Part shown: positions 43,754-55,897 of the stretch, one piece after another
How positions within the stretch are numbered: position 1 is the stretch's first letter
Layout: the number at the start of each line of letters is the position of its first letter
Notes under the pieces: model-generated
What the model was told of the DNA's origin: nothing
Seen by the model: the letters and a program-made list of their open reading frames with translations, nothing else
Database searches by the model: none
Position numbers and translations under genes: made by a program
Assembly (NCBI GenBank): GCA_025738555.1
Contig: JAOVFP010000009.1
Span: 1,550,001-1,614,000 of the forward strand
Source: Cyathus striatus
Taxonomy: Eukaryota; Basidiomycota; Agaricomycetes; Agaricales; Nidulariaceae
Length of the DNA: 64,000 nt
Direction: 5' to 3'

Positions 43754-46438
43754 TCACATGCCTATGCATGCCCATTCCACCAAATTGGCAGCAAACCTCT
43801 TTGAATGATATGCGTCAGCCTTGATCTCAGGAATATTCTTCTTGATTATACGCTCATATGTTGCTCGATGGGCCTCTCCAGTGAGACTGATGTTCTCCTG
43901 ATATCCAAATTTTTCGTACTCTTTTAAGCAATTTTGTATCTGTGGTGATAGTTAACAATGATGAACTCAGAACATATCAGAAGGCATACACAGGTCGCAG
44001 CAGGGGCAGCAGCTGGTTCTGGGGCAGCTGATTCAAAATATGCACGATACAATTCAGCTAAAGGTCGATCACTGCCTCCTTTTCCATAGTAGAAGTCAAT
44101 GCACAGCTTGCTAAGGCAAGGGTGTGCGAAGTTTTGGGTTTTTCCCTACAAATCACACAGTGAGAACCTGAAATAAGCAAGCCAATCCAAAGAATACTTA
44201 CATTCTCATCGAGATTCGTAGCTTGTAGAAACTTTCCTCCTGTCAAGAGGTCCCTAACACCGTTCCTTACCACCTCATACTCCTCCTCCTGATTCCCCCC
44301 TTGAAAATCGGAGACAATGTGTTCAATATATTTCTGTTTAACTAAATGTCTGCAGCACATTTTCATGGTACCTCGAAGGTTGCGCCTTCATTAAAAACCT
44401 GAAATGTATAAGCGAACAATGAGCCAACACATACGACTGTTACTTACAATTATATTCATATTACGATCCTGCTGTGGACACTGCCATTCTAAGCCAAAGT
44501 AAGTATGATCAAAATCAAGACAGCACATAACGCATTACACACCCTGATCACTGATATTATTGCGTCCCTTGTATTCTGCAATTCCTTGTGACAGGATATC
44601 CCTAGCGATGACCAGGTGATGCGAACGTTCAGGAAATGGGTTCTCTAGGACAATATAACGTCGAAAGAGCCTCTTTCCTTCAATGAGGCCATTTTGCGTA
44701 TGATAGGGATAGAACTTCACAGTTTTAGCACACTTTCCACCTTTGGATTTTGAGTTTCGCTTTGCACGCTGACGTTGGGTGACTACTGAGTCATTGTCAG
44801 TATCACTGTCCTTATCAACAATACCGTCCCTGTCTGAAGTATCTAGCTCAGATACGCTGCTTTCTGAGATGGGCAAGAGGCGTTGAGGGTTTGGAGGTGC
44901 ATAGGGTCGGTTTTTCTTCCGGTGACTGTCCAGAACATCATTTGGAGGGGGCTAAAATGTAACTAGTGAGGCTGCCAGTAATGTATATGTATGCATACTA
45001 CATACCGCATCTTCCTGTTGGCTGTAGTAATTTTCATTATCTAGTACCAAAGAAAGCCTTTAGTAAGCTATGAATCCTTATGGTGGTATAGTGTTATACA
45101 AACCAAGCGAATCTTCCTGGAACTGTTCTAGTGCTCTACGAGCTAGTTGCTCGTCCTCATCAGGAGATTGTTCATCAATATCTAAACCCAAACAACATTA
45201 ATAAATTGGGATGAAAAAATTGTGTGGTTTTACCTCTATAATCACCCGCACCCGGTTCTTGATTGTCTCTTAGTGACATAGCACCTCCTGTACTAAAATT
45301 AGTTTCATCTTCATCACCTTCAAGATCTCCATCATTGACTTCATAACCACCATGCTGCAGCTCATCAAAATCTGGCCACATAATATGATTACCTCCAGGA
45401 GTTGGATATACTTTGAGTTCAGGAGCAAGTGTCATAGGTTCACTGCGAGGTGGTGGTGAAGGCGGTGCAGGGAGAAAAACATTATTATGATTTGTATAAC
45501 CCGGCTGGGAGTCTTTCTCCTTCCTCTGCTGTAAGTAAGTACGTGAGAGACGATGTTTAGGGGGCTCTGATCCTGTTGAGTATGGCAGTAAGTCAAGTAG
45601 ATTTGTAATAGATAGTATATAGATAAAAAACCTGTGGAGTTGAGTGGAATTTCGGATTCATCTCGTCCATCAGCTGTTGTAATTTTCATACCAATAGCTT
45701 GGGGAAGTTCATTCAGTGGTGCCGAAAAACCAAATCGTGATCCAGGTTGTGCAGCTCGAGAAACAGGTTGTGGGGCTGATAACTGATTGTGATCTAGCTG
45801 CTGTCTCTGGAGTCCATCACCGGTATTTGTTGATGTCTTAAAGATATATAATTCATTAAACGTTACAAGCTAAAGCCAAAAAAGATTATTGAGGAACTTA
45901 CCATAGTAGGTACTGGTCGGCCAGTGACCGGAGGAGCCATCATGTTCACTGGAATGCTATCAGGAATGAGATTTGAAACAGTTCCACCACGGCCTCGCTT
46001 CTTTGCTGGTGCATTCTCAGTTGCCTCTCGTAATTGTGTAATTGTTCAAGTTGACCACCTTGGCCACGGCCAGATCGGGCACTCCTACGAAGGCCATTTA
46101 CATGTTGGTCTGAGTGTTTATCTATAATGTTACATATCAATATTTACACATAACTAAGTTTACATACCACTATTCTGCAGGGAGCCGTCCTCTGTATTGT
46201 GCAATGATGGGCTTTCAGCTGAAGAAATGTTCCTTTTACGTTTACTGGTGGGGGCAGGTACTGTGATGACCCCATGAAAATGAGTAACCTGAGGTTATAA
46301 CTATATCATACTTACTATGCTGAGTCTGCTGTGGACGATCACCCTTTGCACTCCTGTTTTCCCTTGCACTTTTCGTCCCACGCGATCCTTGGCCAGAGGA
46401 ATTTTGAGGGTTTCTCCCCCGGCTAGCTCCTCCAGCCA
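43754..46438 (-). CDS. DUF6532-domain protein
   Basis: Starts at ATG 46438 (MAGGASRGRNPQNSSGQGSR). A long low-complexity N-terminal region is spread over several exons, with PTSKRKRNISSAESPS, VNGLRRSARSGRGQGGQ, and an acidic segment including EVNDGDLEGDEDETN. The C-terminal domain has FYPYHTQNGLIEGKRLFRRY, IVLENPFPERSHHLVIARDI, KYIEHIVSDFQGG, GVRDLLTGGKFLQATNLDEN, FAHPCLSKLCIDFYYG, and RPLAELYRAYFESAAPEPAA, ending AANLVEWACIGM. The sequence RxYIVLENPFP..SH and FxHPxLxxxxxxFYYG, followed by a Pro/Ala-rich turn, is the signature I associate with DUF6532, a family expanded in Agaricomycetes and of unknown function. The exon chain looks open throughout. The small gene at 46863-47278 lies 425 bp upstream on the same strand. 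Confidence 0.7.
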
Positions 46439-46862
46439 TGAGCTGGAAAAATAGCAAGATATGAGAAAGTAAAAAGGTTGGGAGTGTGACAGTATCAAGA
46501 AAGTGCCAGCAAAGTGGGGTGATGGTAGCCAAAGTTAAATCGTCCAACAAAATGTCCCAGAAGTACTAGGGTTTCAGGGAGCCTGGTACAATACTATTCA
46601 ACTTGCTTCTGGTCCCTGTACCCTATAGCTGGAAACGAAATTAGTACCAATGAATGCCACAAACAGCAGAATACACAAAGTTTGGACTTATGGAACCATT
46701 TTATTGCACGTATGTTATAAACAAGAGTTGATAGTAAAATAAAAACTTGCATTTCAAGCAACAAGTCATGTATTGCCGATGTATGTCATTCAAATGTCTT
46801 GTAGTCTCGTACAAACATAGGTCTGTTTGGTTAGAGATTAGCAGTGCAATAATTACTCAACA
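46439..46862. other. intergenic, no feature
   Basis: The spacer between two co-oriented genes is AT-rich with no convincing TATA box or repeat. Confidence 0.4.
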
Positions 46863-47278
46863 TCAAAGATAACCTACTATGGACACAACACTATCAGAAT
46901 TGCCTTGATTTCCCGGTGGATAATGCATGATATGATACCCCAGTGCTTCTATTTTGTTCATGGCTTTTCCTACCGCAATCTGTGCCTCAGCAGATCTGGA
47001 CACTGCAGCACGAGCCCTCCTCGCGGAAATCTTTGCCCACTTTTTTGCGCGTTTACTTCGAATTTCGAAAATGTCTCGCTGATGTTGAACAAACTTTAGC
47101 AGTTGTATTGCTTCTTCCATGGTAGAAATATTATCATAATTTTGAATCTAGATATAAGCTTATATGAGAAGCAGAAAGCAGAAAGCAGTGTACTGAGTGA
47201 ACATACCAAACAGTTTGCTCCTTCAGTCATCACCTCACCATCCTCCTGCTGGCATCGGGCACATAGTGAAGAAGACAT
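46863..47278 (-). CDS. small basic protein, about 117 residues, unknown family
   Basis: Exon 1 starts at 47278 (MSSSLCARCQQEDGEVMTEG, ending ANCL). A GTATGT..TCTAG intron joins in frame to IQNYDNISTMEEAIQLLKFV. Exon 2 continues with RSKRAKKWAKISARRARAAV, a strongly basic helix, then AQIAVGKAMNKIEALGYHIM and ends VVSIVGYL. A single CxxC near the N-terminus could be half of a metal site. I recognise no family. It sits directly upstream of and parallel to the DUF6532 gene, so the pair could be inherited together. Confidence 0.6.
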
Positions 47279-47556
47279 TATAGCTTATAAGTTGACTCCT
47301 GAATGGAATGAACGTAAATAGTGAAGTGAATTGGAAACTTGGGAACAAGTCTTCCAGCAGTCAATAATCAACAAACAAATTTACACAGCCTCAATCTGCA
47401 CAATCACGATTCACTGGTTCCTTATATCATGATTTTATTCTATATTTTCTGGTCTTCTCACTTCAAAAATCCACATAGTTATAGCTGAGTATTACATAGA
47501 AATATTTAATAAAGCAACAAAAGGTGCGAATGGGAGGGACGAGTAAATTAGAAGCA

Positions 47557-50500
47557 TCACCACTCAAGGGGGCAGCTCGAGAGTGAGGAAAGCAGAAGAT
47601 TGGTGTCAATCACCAGAACAATATAGCCAGGAATGAAGTGAAGTGAAGTACATTCATCCACAGCCTTTCTTGAGCCATGCATGTACTGGCGTGACGAAAT
47701 TTCCTGAGGGCACAAAGTAGACTGAAGGAGGCTCTTCAAGTAACGATGACAAGCCTAGAGAATAGAAAGTCAATTGCCGTTCTCTCAAAACTAAAAGTGA
47801 AACTTACCTTGAACCCCACTCCATATCACAGAGGCACCAATCCTCTGGCAGGGGTGACATCAGGCTGATGATTGAAAGTGGGCGGAAATGGAAATGGCCA
47901 GGAGGCAAGAGGCTTCCTCCTCCAGGCTGCACATAATCGTCCCCGAAAAGGGATTCCGAGGAAGCCAAATTTCTGTGGCCCATCCTGTCAAACAAAGAGT
48001 CCTGCATCGACAATCGACAATCGTCATCCATAATTGAGTCGTAAGAGAAGCGATTCTCTCTACCAGTAAACTCGGGGGCTGCCAGGCTCTGCGAAGGTGA
48101 TGCCATTATAGGCTCCAAGGGCATTGCACGATCGGCGTTGAACATCTTGTCACCGATTCCAGGCCTTCCGAGATGCATACCAGAGAAGTCACTCATGACT
48201 GAGTCAACCGAAGAATCAGGATGATGATGAGCCCATGCAGCACGACAATCGCTAGCTCCATGTAGAGCGTAAGACTGTGCAACAGAGCTTGCACTTGTCC
48301 AAGAATCGTTGCGACGGTGCATTGCGAAACTGCAGTTGTACAAGCTGATGGGAGGCGCGATGGAGGTTGTCGACATGTTAGATTCTTGGCATCGATGGCC
48401 ACGTTGAGGCATAGGAGGTCTGAAATAGAAACTCGAGGCGTTGCTATCAACACGGGTGCGGCGAGGACGACGATGAATGAACGAGAACGTGTTGTCGACG
48501 CTCATGGACATGGTGATAGACATATCCTCCGAGGATGGCCTCTCTTGCAAACTAGGCAAGCCATAGTCGAATGGATCCGCCGAGCCCGAGTCAATTACCC
48601 TTCCGTAGGACGATACCGATGCGATACTGAAAATCGAGTCGTGTTGACGATGATTGACGTGACGTGTGGCTGCAGGTGGAGGATAAAACGAGGGCTGGTT
48701 GTCATTGAATTCGAAACCACGGCGAACTTCATCAAAGGACTCAAATCCAACAAAGCTGGCTGCCGAAGTACGTCGTGAGTCCATGTAGAAAGAGCTCCCG
48801 TTGCCCTCGCGCATAAACCTCTTCGAGCTGGAGTCTGAGTCAACTCGAGGTCGCACTTCGGGCATAGTATTAATCTTCGCGTAGATGGACTTGAGCGCCG
48901 ATTCATCCTCGAATGTCGACGACATAGAAAGCGACCGAGTGAGATGGAGGTGGGATGATGTCCAAAAGCATCAATGGTTGCCGGGGTTTAAGCAGGCTCG
49001 GACTGGGAACACCGCCAAACTTGAAAGACCTGTTGAGCTGTCCATACGAAGCTTTAGATGAGGAAGATTGAGCCATCTTCAAAGCCCGTGGAGGCTCAGC
49101 CATAATGATATCCTCAGACTCAGCACTAGCCAGGCTATCCGACCCGTGAAGAACAGTTGGCTCTCTCATGTCGAGCAACCTTGAGCCAGAGATCGTGTCG
49201 AAGTGGCTCTTGGTCTCAACAGCGTCCTCGGTTGCCTTGGTTGTCTTGTTAAACATTGTTGGCTCCTTCACATCTGCAATGTATGATGCCGAATAACTAT
49301 CGAATAGGCTGCCTTGGGAGGAATCGCTAGTTTCCATGGCCACTGAGAAGTCCAGAGGAATCTTGGGAACAGGCGGGACTTTGACGCATAGCAGACCGTC
49401 CTTGAGATATCTGAGGTCTATCTTTGCTGGTGTCTTGAAAGTGTTCTCCACCTGCTCTACGAAGCTTTGACGATCGGAAGCGCCTGATTCATTGAGTTTC
49501 TGAAGTTCCCCGGTGAAGTCGAATGATTTGTTTGTGTCCTCTTCAGACGTAACGCCGCCTTTATCAACATCAGCGTGCTCGCCAGCATCATCAACCAACT
49601 CAGCTCGGAATATGGGCATATCAAGCCTTGGAGCGACGTCCAAAATCGGGATCGTATCCTCAGAGGGGGAAATAGGAGACTCATTGCCCTTCACATTGTT
49701 TCCACCTTGATAGGAGAGCGTGTCATCGATAATAGAGTCGCGCTCAGAGCCAGATGCTGATAAGATGTACCCCAATTCCTCAGGAATGTCGGAGTCAGGG
49801 TCAGATGTGTCGAGTTCGGGAACGTTGTATCCTGATATGTCGGAACCACCTAATGTGCCTCCCATGCCGATTAACTTGCGTGTCTCAGGGGGGATAGGAA
49901 TGCCTCCTCCAGCCATGCTTCCTTGACTCGAACGGCTACTCTTCGAAATGTCCAGAGGCGCAAGAGAAGACCGCTTGCGCGCATGAGTGCCTTCAGGATG
50001 AGAGAATACGGAGCCGGTTGGTGTTAGAGAACCGGTACCAAAATCGTCCAAAGAGCCCTTCGATCCAGCCCTGCTTGAAGAACGGGAGCCTCCAAACACA
50101 AATGACATTGGGACTCGAATGGACCCTTCCTTCGAAGCCTTAGACATGGAGCCTGGTGAGAAATCGAGTTTTGGTGGGGCAGCCCTACTACGTCTCGCAA
50201 CGAGTAATGGGTTGGGGACCAGCTCGGGCTCTGGTTCCGGTGCAGGTGTCATGGTATGCTTGTGACCAGGGCGGAAGGTCTTTCCAGTCGTGGGCGTCGG
50301 TGGTAAAGGTTTATCAAAAGGGGGCATGCTGGCCTTCTTCTCCTTCACCGGTGAGAGCTGCTGGCTGAGAACGCTCCACAGGGCTGTTTGTTGGCCGATG
50401 AGGTTGGCCTTCGACGAGGCTTTCTTAATCGTCGCTGCCTGGCTTTGAGCAGCTGCATACGGCCTCAATGAGCTGATAGACACGGTACTATCCCTCAATC

Positions 50501-50560
50501 CCTTCTTAAGAGGACTGCCCCCGAGCAAGGCCTTCCTTTGAACTGATTTCGTGGGGTTTT
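47557..50560 (-). pseudogene. Ser-rich PIN-domain protein gene, truncated at both ends
   Basis: Coding starts without an initiator at a duplication breakpoint near 50560. It runs through a Ser/Pro-rich region (KASMPPFDKPLPPTPTTGKT, VPMSFVFGGSRSSSRAGSKG) and, across a junction near 48925, into RRGFEFNDNQPSFYPPP, DSIFSIASVSSYGR and ADPFDYGLPSLQERPSSEDM. Then come FSFIHRRPRRTRVDSNASSF and CLCDMEWGSR. After an intron it continues SLLQSTLCPQEISSRQYMHG and HFIPGYIVLVIDTNLLLSSL, the first strand of a PIN nuclease domain with its first Asp. It stops at TGA after SCPLEW, so the rest of the PIN domain is absent. The reading frame across the last intron (donor AG|GTAAGT, acceptor CTCTAG) is off by one relative to the PIN frame. 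The protein type is a widespread basidiomycete PIN protein; exact orthology is not certain. Confidence 0.55.
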
Positions 50561-50766
50561 CCTGTCGTCGACGCTCATGGACATGGCGATAGACATATCC
50601 TCTGAGGATGGCCTCTCTTGCAAACTAGGCAAGCCATAGTCGAACGGATCCGCCGAGCCCGAGTCAACTACCCTTCCATAGGACAATACCGATGCGATAC
50701 TGAAAATCGAGTCATGTTGACGATGATTGACGCGACGTGTGGCTGCAGTTGGAGGATAAAACGAGG
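48491..50766. repeat. 203-bp segment duplicated at 48491-48693 and 50564-50766
   Basis: The two copies are in the same orientation 2073 bp apart and differ at about ten positions. The second copy ends abruptly at both sides and is fused to the gene's truncated 5' end near 50562. This looks like the scar of unequal exchange between tandem gene copies. Confidence 0.85.
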
Positions 50767-52086
50767 TAGGTCGAGCGTTTTCCAGAAACGCGACTCGGAG
50801 TGTATGATTCTGCGCCAAAAGGAGCGCGTGATGGGTGCTGACCGTGACCCAGCTGAGGAGAAAGAGTATCAGCAAAGGTGTGAAGAGAACAGCAAGTCAC
50901 AATGCATGAAGCTTTAAGCTTCAAGCATGAAAGGAGAAGGGGAAGCGGGGTGGGGGGACAAAAAAAAAATGAACACAAAAGTAAGAGAAAAAACTCACTC
51001 AATAGCTCGCAAGTATGAGTCCATATCCCAGCACTAGCCAAAATCCCAATTTGTGCGCTTCTTGAACTTCTCTGAATATGCAGCTACCGCACCGGCAAGA
51101 GAAACATGAGCTCCTGGGCGTTGCTTCGTGGTGCTCTTCCCCAGTGCTGTCGATAGTGGACATATCTTCAAGGTTAAACGGTACACAAATCCCCACTAGT
51201 CCGTCGGGACTGACCACGAAGTGTTTCAGTGCTCCTGTAGCGGCAAGTGAAGATGAGGGTACTGAGACCTTGAGGATAGACCAAGACACTTTCGAGTAGA
51301 GTGCACCCGGGGCCTGGCACTGATATTACGGTGCACAGCAGATTCCTGTGTATAATGTAAGTCTTTGGGTTAGAATTTGTGGAGAGTGAGAAAAGAAAGT
51401 ACACACAAAAGACATAAGTAACAGGATGTAGAGAGGAAAGGGTGTAACAGGAGGAAAGGGAATAATGACGGACACGCGACGTGGGGTCACGTTAGCACGT
51501 TAGCATGCAGCTCGGAGTAGTCAGACTGTTATTGGATCTCCACTCCTGCTCTATCTCTGCACCTCACGAAGGGAACAAAGTGGTCTGGCCACTACCTCAT
51601 CCCTGTCGTCACGCCTTCCACACTATCGTATTTGGAGTCTCCTGCCGTTTGTAAACCGCCATTTCATCGACACCCCTCTCCAATCTTTGCTCAATGATTT
51701 CAGAATCATAGGTACCGCTATACTTATGAAACCAGGTGTTATAACAGGTGGCGCTTTAACTCACGAATGTCCGCTTTCAAGATCGATTGGCTACTTCCTC
51801 GAGCCCATTATTTTTCTGGCACCCTTTGCAAAGGAGCCCGTCAATCTGACGATAAAAGGGATCACCACTGACGAGAGTGACCTTTCCATGAGTAATGATC
51901 ATGGCTGTTTCAAGTTCATTTTTCTAATATGAACCAGGTAGACTTAATATGAACCGCGACAATACCACACTTGCAACTTTTTGGAGTATCAGAAGGGTTG
52001 GAATTAAGAGTATGTCATTATCCCTCCTGAGAACTTATATAGTACTTACTATGTACAAGATTTAAAAACGTGGTGCACCACCGAAC
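50767..52086. other. no confirmed gene; one possible coding exon on minus strand
   Basis: A minus-strand frame at 50999-51289 has protein-like composition (PDGLVGICVPFNLEDMSTID, then a Cys-rich SSCFSCRCGSC) but no recognised family. 51400-52080 is mixed sequence without coding evidence. The Hsp70 fragment begins abruptly at about 52087. Confidence 0.35.
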
Positions 52087-53590
52087 GGGCCAAACGTCTT
52101 ATCAGTCGTAAATTCGAAGATGCTGAAGTACAGTCAGATATCAAGCACTTCCCTTTCAAGGTGTTCAGCAAAGGTGGAAAGCCCTATATTCGTGTAGAAT
52201 ATTGTGGTGAGGAGAAGGAATTCTCTCCCGAAGAGATCTCGTCCATGGCCCTTCTTAAGATGAAGGAGACCGCCGAATCTTATCTTGGAACTACTATCAA
52301 CAACGCAGTTGTCACCGTTCCCGCCTACTTCAATGACTCGCAATGTCAAGCTACAAAGGATGCTGGTACTATCTCTGGTCTTAATGTTCTCTGCATCATT
52401 AACGAACCCACCGCTGCTGCGATCGCCTATGGTCTCAACAAGAAGGTTTCCGGTGAACGCAACGTCTTGATCTTCGATCTTGGTGGAGGAACTTTCGATG
52501 TCTCCCTTTTGACTATTGAGGAGGGTATCTTTGAAGTCAAGGCTACTGCCGATGACACTCACCTTGATGGTGAGGATTTCGACAATCGCCTGGTCAATCA
52601 CTTTGTCCAGGAATTCAAGAGGAAAAACAAGAAAGATCTCTCTGCTAACCCCAGGGCTGCTCGTTGGCTCTGCACTGCTTGCGAGCGTGCCAAGCGTACC
52701 CTCTCCTCTGCTGCTCAGACTTCCATCAAAATTGATTCCCCCTTTGAGGGTATTGACTTCTATACTTCACTTACCCGTGCTCGTTTCGAGGAATTGTGCC
52801 AGGACTTGTTCCGCAGCACTCTTGAACCTGTTGAGAAAGTCCTCCGGGACTCTAAGATCGACAAAGCCCAGGTTCATGAAATTGTCCTCGTTGGAGGATC
52901 CACTCGTATCCCCTACATTGTCAAGCTCATGTCTGACTTCTTCAATGGCAAGGAGCCCAACAAGAGCATTAACTCAAGCGCTGCTGTCCAGGCTGCCATC
53001 CTTTCCGGAGATACCTCGGAGAAAACTCAGGATCTTCTTCTTGACGTTGCACCTTTGTCCCTTGGTATTGAGACTGCAGGTGGTGTTATGACTGCACTCA
53101 TCAAGAGGAACACCACTGTTCCTATGAAAAAATCTGAGATCTTCTCCACATATGCCAACAATCAGCCTGGTGTGCTCATTCAAGTGTACGAAGGTGAACG
53201 TGCACGCACCAAGGACAACAATCTCCTTGGAAAGTTCGAGCTCTCTGGCATCCCACCTGCACCACGTGGTGTGCCTCAAATTGAAGTTACCTTTGATATT
53301 GATGCTAACGGTATTTTGAACGTTTCTGCATCTGACAAGACCACTGGAAAGTCCAATCGCATCACTATCACCAACGACAAGGGGCGTCTGTCCAAGGAAG
53401 AAATTGAATGCATGGTTCAGGAGGCTGAGAAATACAAGGCTGAGGATGAGGCTGCTGCCGCTCGCATTACCGCCAAGAATGGTCTTGAGTCCTACGCCTA
53501 CAATCTTCGTAACTCTATCACCAACGAGAAGTCGGCTGATATGGAACTGAAAGATGTAAAGATAGATGAGTCTGATGAGACCATAATATG
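52087..53590 (+). pseudogene. cytosolic Hsp70 (Ssa-type) fragment, intronless, both ends missing
   Basis: A continuous 1.5-kb frame begins at [20 protein letters not shown], which corresponds to about residue 60 of an Ssa-type Hsp70. The N-terminal DLGTTYS phosphate loop is thus absent. [63 protein letters not shown] and the substrate-domain [20 protein letters not shown] are all present. The usual PDEAVAYG ahead of AAVQAAIL is deleted (reads [14 protein letters not shown]), and RRLRTACERAK reads [12 protein letters not shown]. After LRNSITNEK the sequence leaves the family, and the C-terminal lid is lost. It has no introns across 1.5 kb, so a retrocopy origin is possible. It cannot be a working chaperone. 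Confidence 0.85.
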
Positions 53591-53607
53591 GAATGGTATG
53601 CACAAAA

Positions 53608-54035
53608 TCAGTATCTACCACCTCTGCCTCTCCTTCCGGCAGCTGGGCCCCATCTACCTGCATGATTACCACCACCTCGACTCCAGTCAGAGTCACCTCC
53701 TCCAGCAGATGCGCCGTTGTTCCTACTCCATTCTTCACCACCGCCATACATTTCTTGGTTCGTCTGTTGCGGAGGAGGACCATTTGACGGACCAGATGAG
53801 GGTGGTAGGTAAGTGACCAGACGTTGGAGTCGTGCGCTTGGGAGACTTGAAGGATGGTTTCGAAATTGAAGGTAAGGCCATTCCACAGGGTGAATTCTCC
53901 ACTTATCGAGCCTGTTAGAACACGTTGACCTTCTGGTGTCTAGTTACTACATTCACAGGGCAATGGATCCCGTTCGTGGATGTATGAACGAATTTGGTGC
54001 ACAGAAAAGTTGAAGGATTTTCTGGGTATGCTTTC
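53608..54035 (-). pseudogene. Pfs2/WDR33-like polyadenylation factor fragment
   Basis: On the minus strand the sequence reads TKFVHTSTNGIHCPVNVV. After a frame disruption it continues [31 protein letters not shown] and [11 protein letters not shown]. This is the start of the WD40 propeller of the CPF/CPSF subunit Pfs2 (WDR33). The next WD repeats are missing. The frame continues instead into a Gly/Ser/Trp tail ([29 protein letters not shown] at 53608) like the RGG C-terminus of fungal Pfs2, so an internal deletion joined the two ends. It lies tail-to-tail with, and slightly overlapping the fused end of, the Hsp70 fragment. Confidence 0.75.
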
Positions 54036-54758
54036 AGCGGTAGTAGATCGATGACATATCAACAATAATCAAACAAATGAAGATCCTACACAAAGGCGGC
54101 TTCTCACCTGAGGAGTATCTTCAATACTGCCCCATTGTATACTGCAATCTCATCGACTCGGCAAGTGCTGAGATCAAGAAGATTGGGTACAATATATGAG
54201 TCACTGCAGAATTGGGTAGGTTTGCGGTGTTTCTGGTTAATTTGAGTTGGTTCTATTGCACTGCATGGTGCAGCGTGTGGGTGGAAGCGAGGTAAGAGGG
54301 TGTGATCTGTTGGAGTCTGGATCATTGCAGGGTGCAAGTGTGTTGCAATGTGATGTGTGTGTTGTGACAGTGAAATGTTCGCCCCCCTCGTTTTTTGTCT
54401 ACTATTCTCATTGTTGCTGGCTGGCATCGAGATTGCGGCATGATCATGATGGACACTGGTGGTGTTCATTGTCCCTCTGTTTTCATGTACATACCATGCA
54501 TGTCTAAAGGTGTATCATGTTTGAGGGAGTGATTGGATCTGTGGACTTAACTGTATGCCTGCACGTTTCACCATGCACTGTGCATAGCATTGTAGCATGA
54601 TTTACATGCTTTTTACACATTGTTCATTTGTTTTGGCCTTATGTAGAACACATTCTTGTGTCATCTTAATATATAATACCCTACTGGTGTGTGCTTTTTC
54701 TTTCCTTTTGATTCTCCACTTTACATCACAACTTCTTCAACATCTCAACATATTGTCT
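54036..54758. other. no recognisable gene
   Basis: This stretch lies upstream of the Plavaka 3 transposase and contains only shadow frames. A terminal repeat for Plavaka 3 was not found here (no CATCAG-type end). Confidence 0.4.
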
Positions 54759-55897
54759 ATGCCTTTACTATCCTGTCCTCGGTGTCTTAAAGCCTTCAAA
54801 ACTGAACAAGCTGTGTTATCTCATTTGAACCAACCCATTTCATCTTGCCGCTTAAAATTTGAGCGTGCTCTTGAGGAAAATAGACGTTCAAAATCAAATC
54901 AGTCCCTGGATTCACCATCACCAAATGACACTGCTACATCTTCCTATGCATCCTATGCCTACACTCCAGTTCAACACTTAAATTCAAGCACAGTTCCAAT
55001 GGATGTTGATGAGAATTATGAAGCAGAGAAAATGGACATTGATGAGGATTCTGGCTTCAGCAGCTCACAACCATATATAATTGAATTTAATGGTGCTGCT
55101 GAAACATATGGCAATGGAACCACATTTATGGATTCATTTAAAAATGATCAATTTGCAGATATACGATCTGAAAACATATATTATCCCTTTGCATCCCATG
55201 ATGAATGGGAGCTGGCAGAATTTTTACTTCTTTCTGGCTTAAGTATGGCACAGATTGATATATTTCTCAAGTTAAAAAAGGTACAGCCTTATAAGCTTAC
55301 AGTATGTATTTCTCATAAAATAATATTAATATATTCATACAGATTAAGCAGCTTTCTCTGTCATTCTCAACTGCCAAAGAGCTTAGAAACTGTGCTGAGA
55401 TTCTCCCAAAAGGTCCAAATTGGATGTCTAAGGAGTGGGTTGAAGTTAAGCACTATCCAACAAAAAATAAACTCCATTTATTCTATCGGGATCCTATTGA
55501 ATGCCTGGAGTCACTCATGCAAAACCCAGCTCTGAAGGATCATCTCAAGTTCAAGCCAATGCAGATTTTTGAATCATCTAAAAAGATCTGTTGTATTTAT
55601 ACTGAGTGGCTTTCAGGTATGACTGCATGGTCAATGCAAGTTAGTTCAATTCATTGCACTGTTGAAAAATAGTAGTACTTAAAGTTGAAACTTAATTTAT
55701 TGTAGGAAAACCTTCCACAGGGAGCTACTCTGCTGGGCACTATATTATCCTCTGACAAAACCAATATATCTGCATTAACAGGCAATCGGATTGCCCATCC
55801 CCTTCTGATAAGTCTAGCAAACATTGATATGGATTTTCGTAACAAAACCTCAAATCATCTTTTCATGTTGCTTGCATTATTACCAATCCCTAAGTAT
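54759..55897 (+). pseudogene. Plavaka transposase 3 (divergent), 3'-truncated by a retrotransposon
   Basis: Starts at ATG 54759 (MPLLSCPRCLKAFKTEQAVL), a C2H2-like finger. Then come YPFASHDEWELAEFLLLSGL and, after an intron, IKQLSLSFSTAKELRNCAEI, LPKGPNWMSKEWVEVKHYPT and FYRDPIECLESLMQNPALKD. A second intron precedes ENLPQGATLLGTILSSDKTN, ALTGNRIAHPLLISLANI and HLFMLLALLPIPK. The order SSDKTxIxxLTG..HPLLISLANI..LLPIPK is the Plavaka transposase core in its second major subfamily. The frame is broken at 55898 by the LTR of the minus-strand chromovirus. No later part of the transposase exists in the window. Confidence 0.8.

Noticed and set aside
52974..53783. 269-residue minus-strand frame opposite Hsp70
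   Set aside because: Shadow frame of a strongly coding gene. Only its right-hand end coincides with the Pfs2 fragment, which uses another frame.
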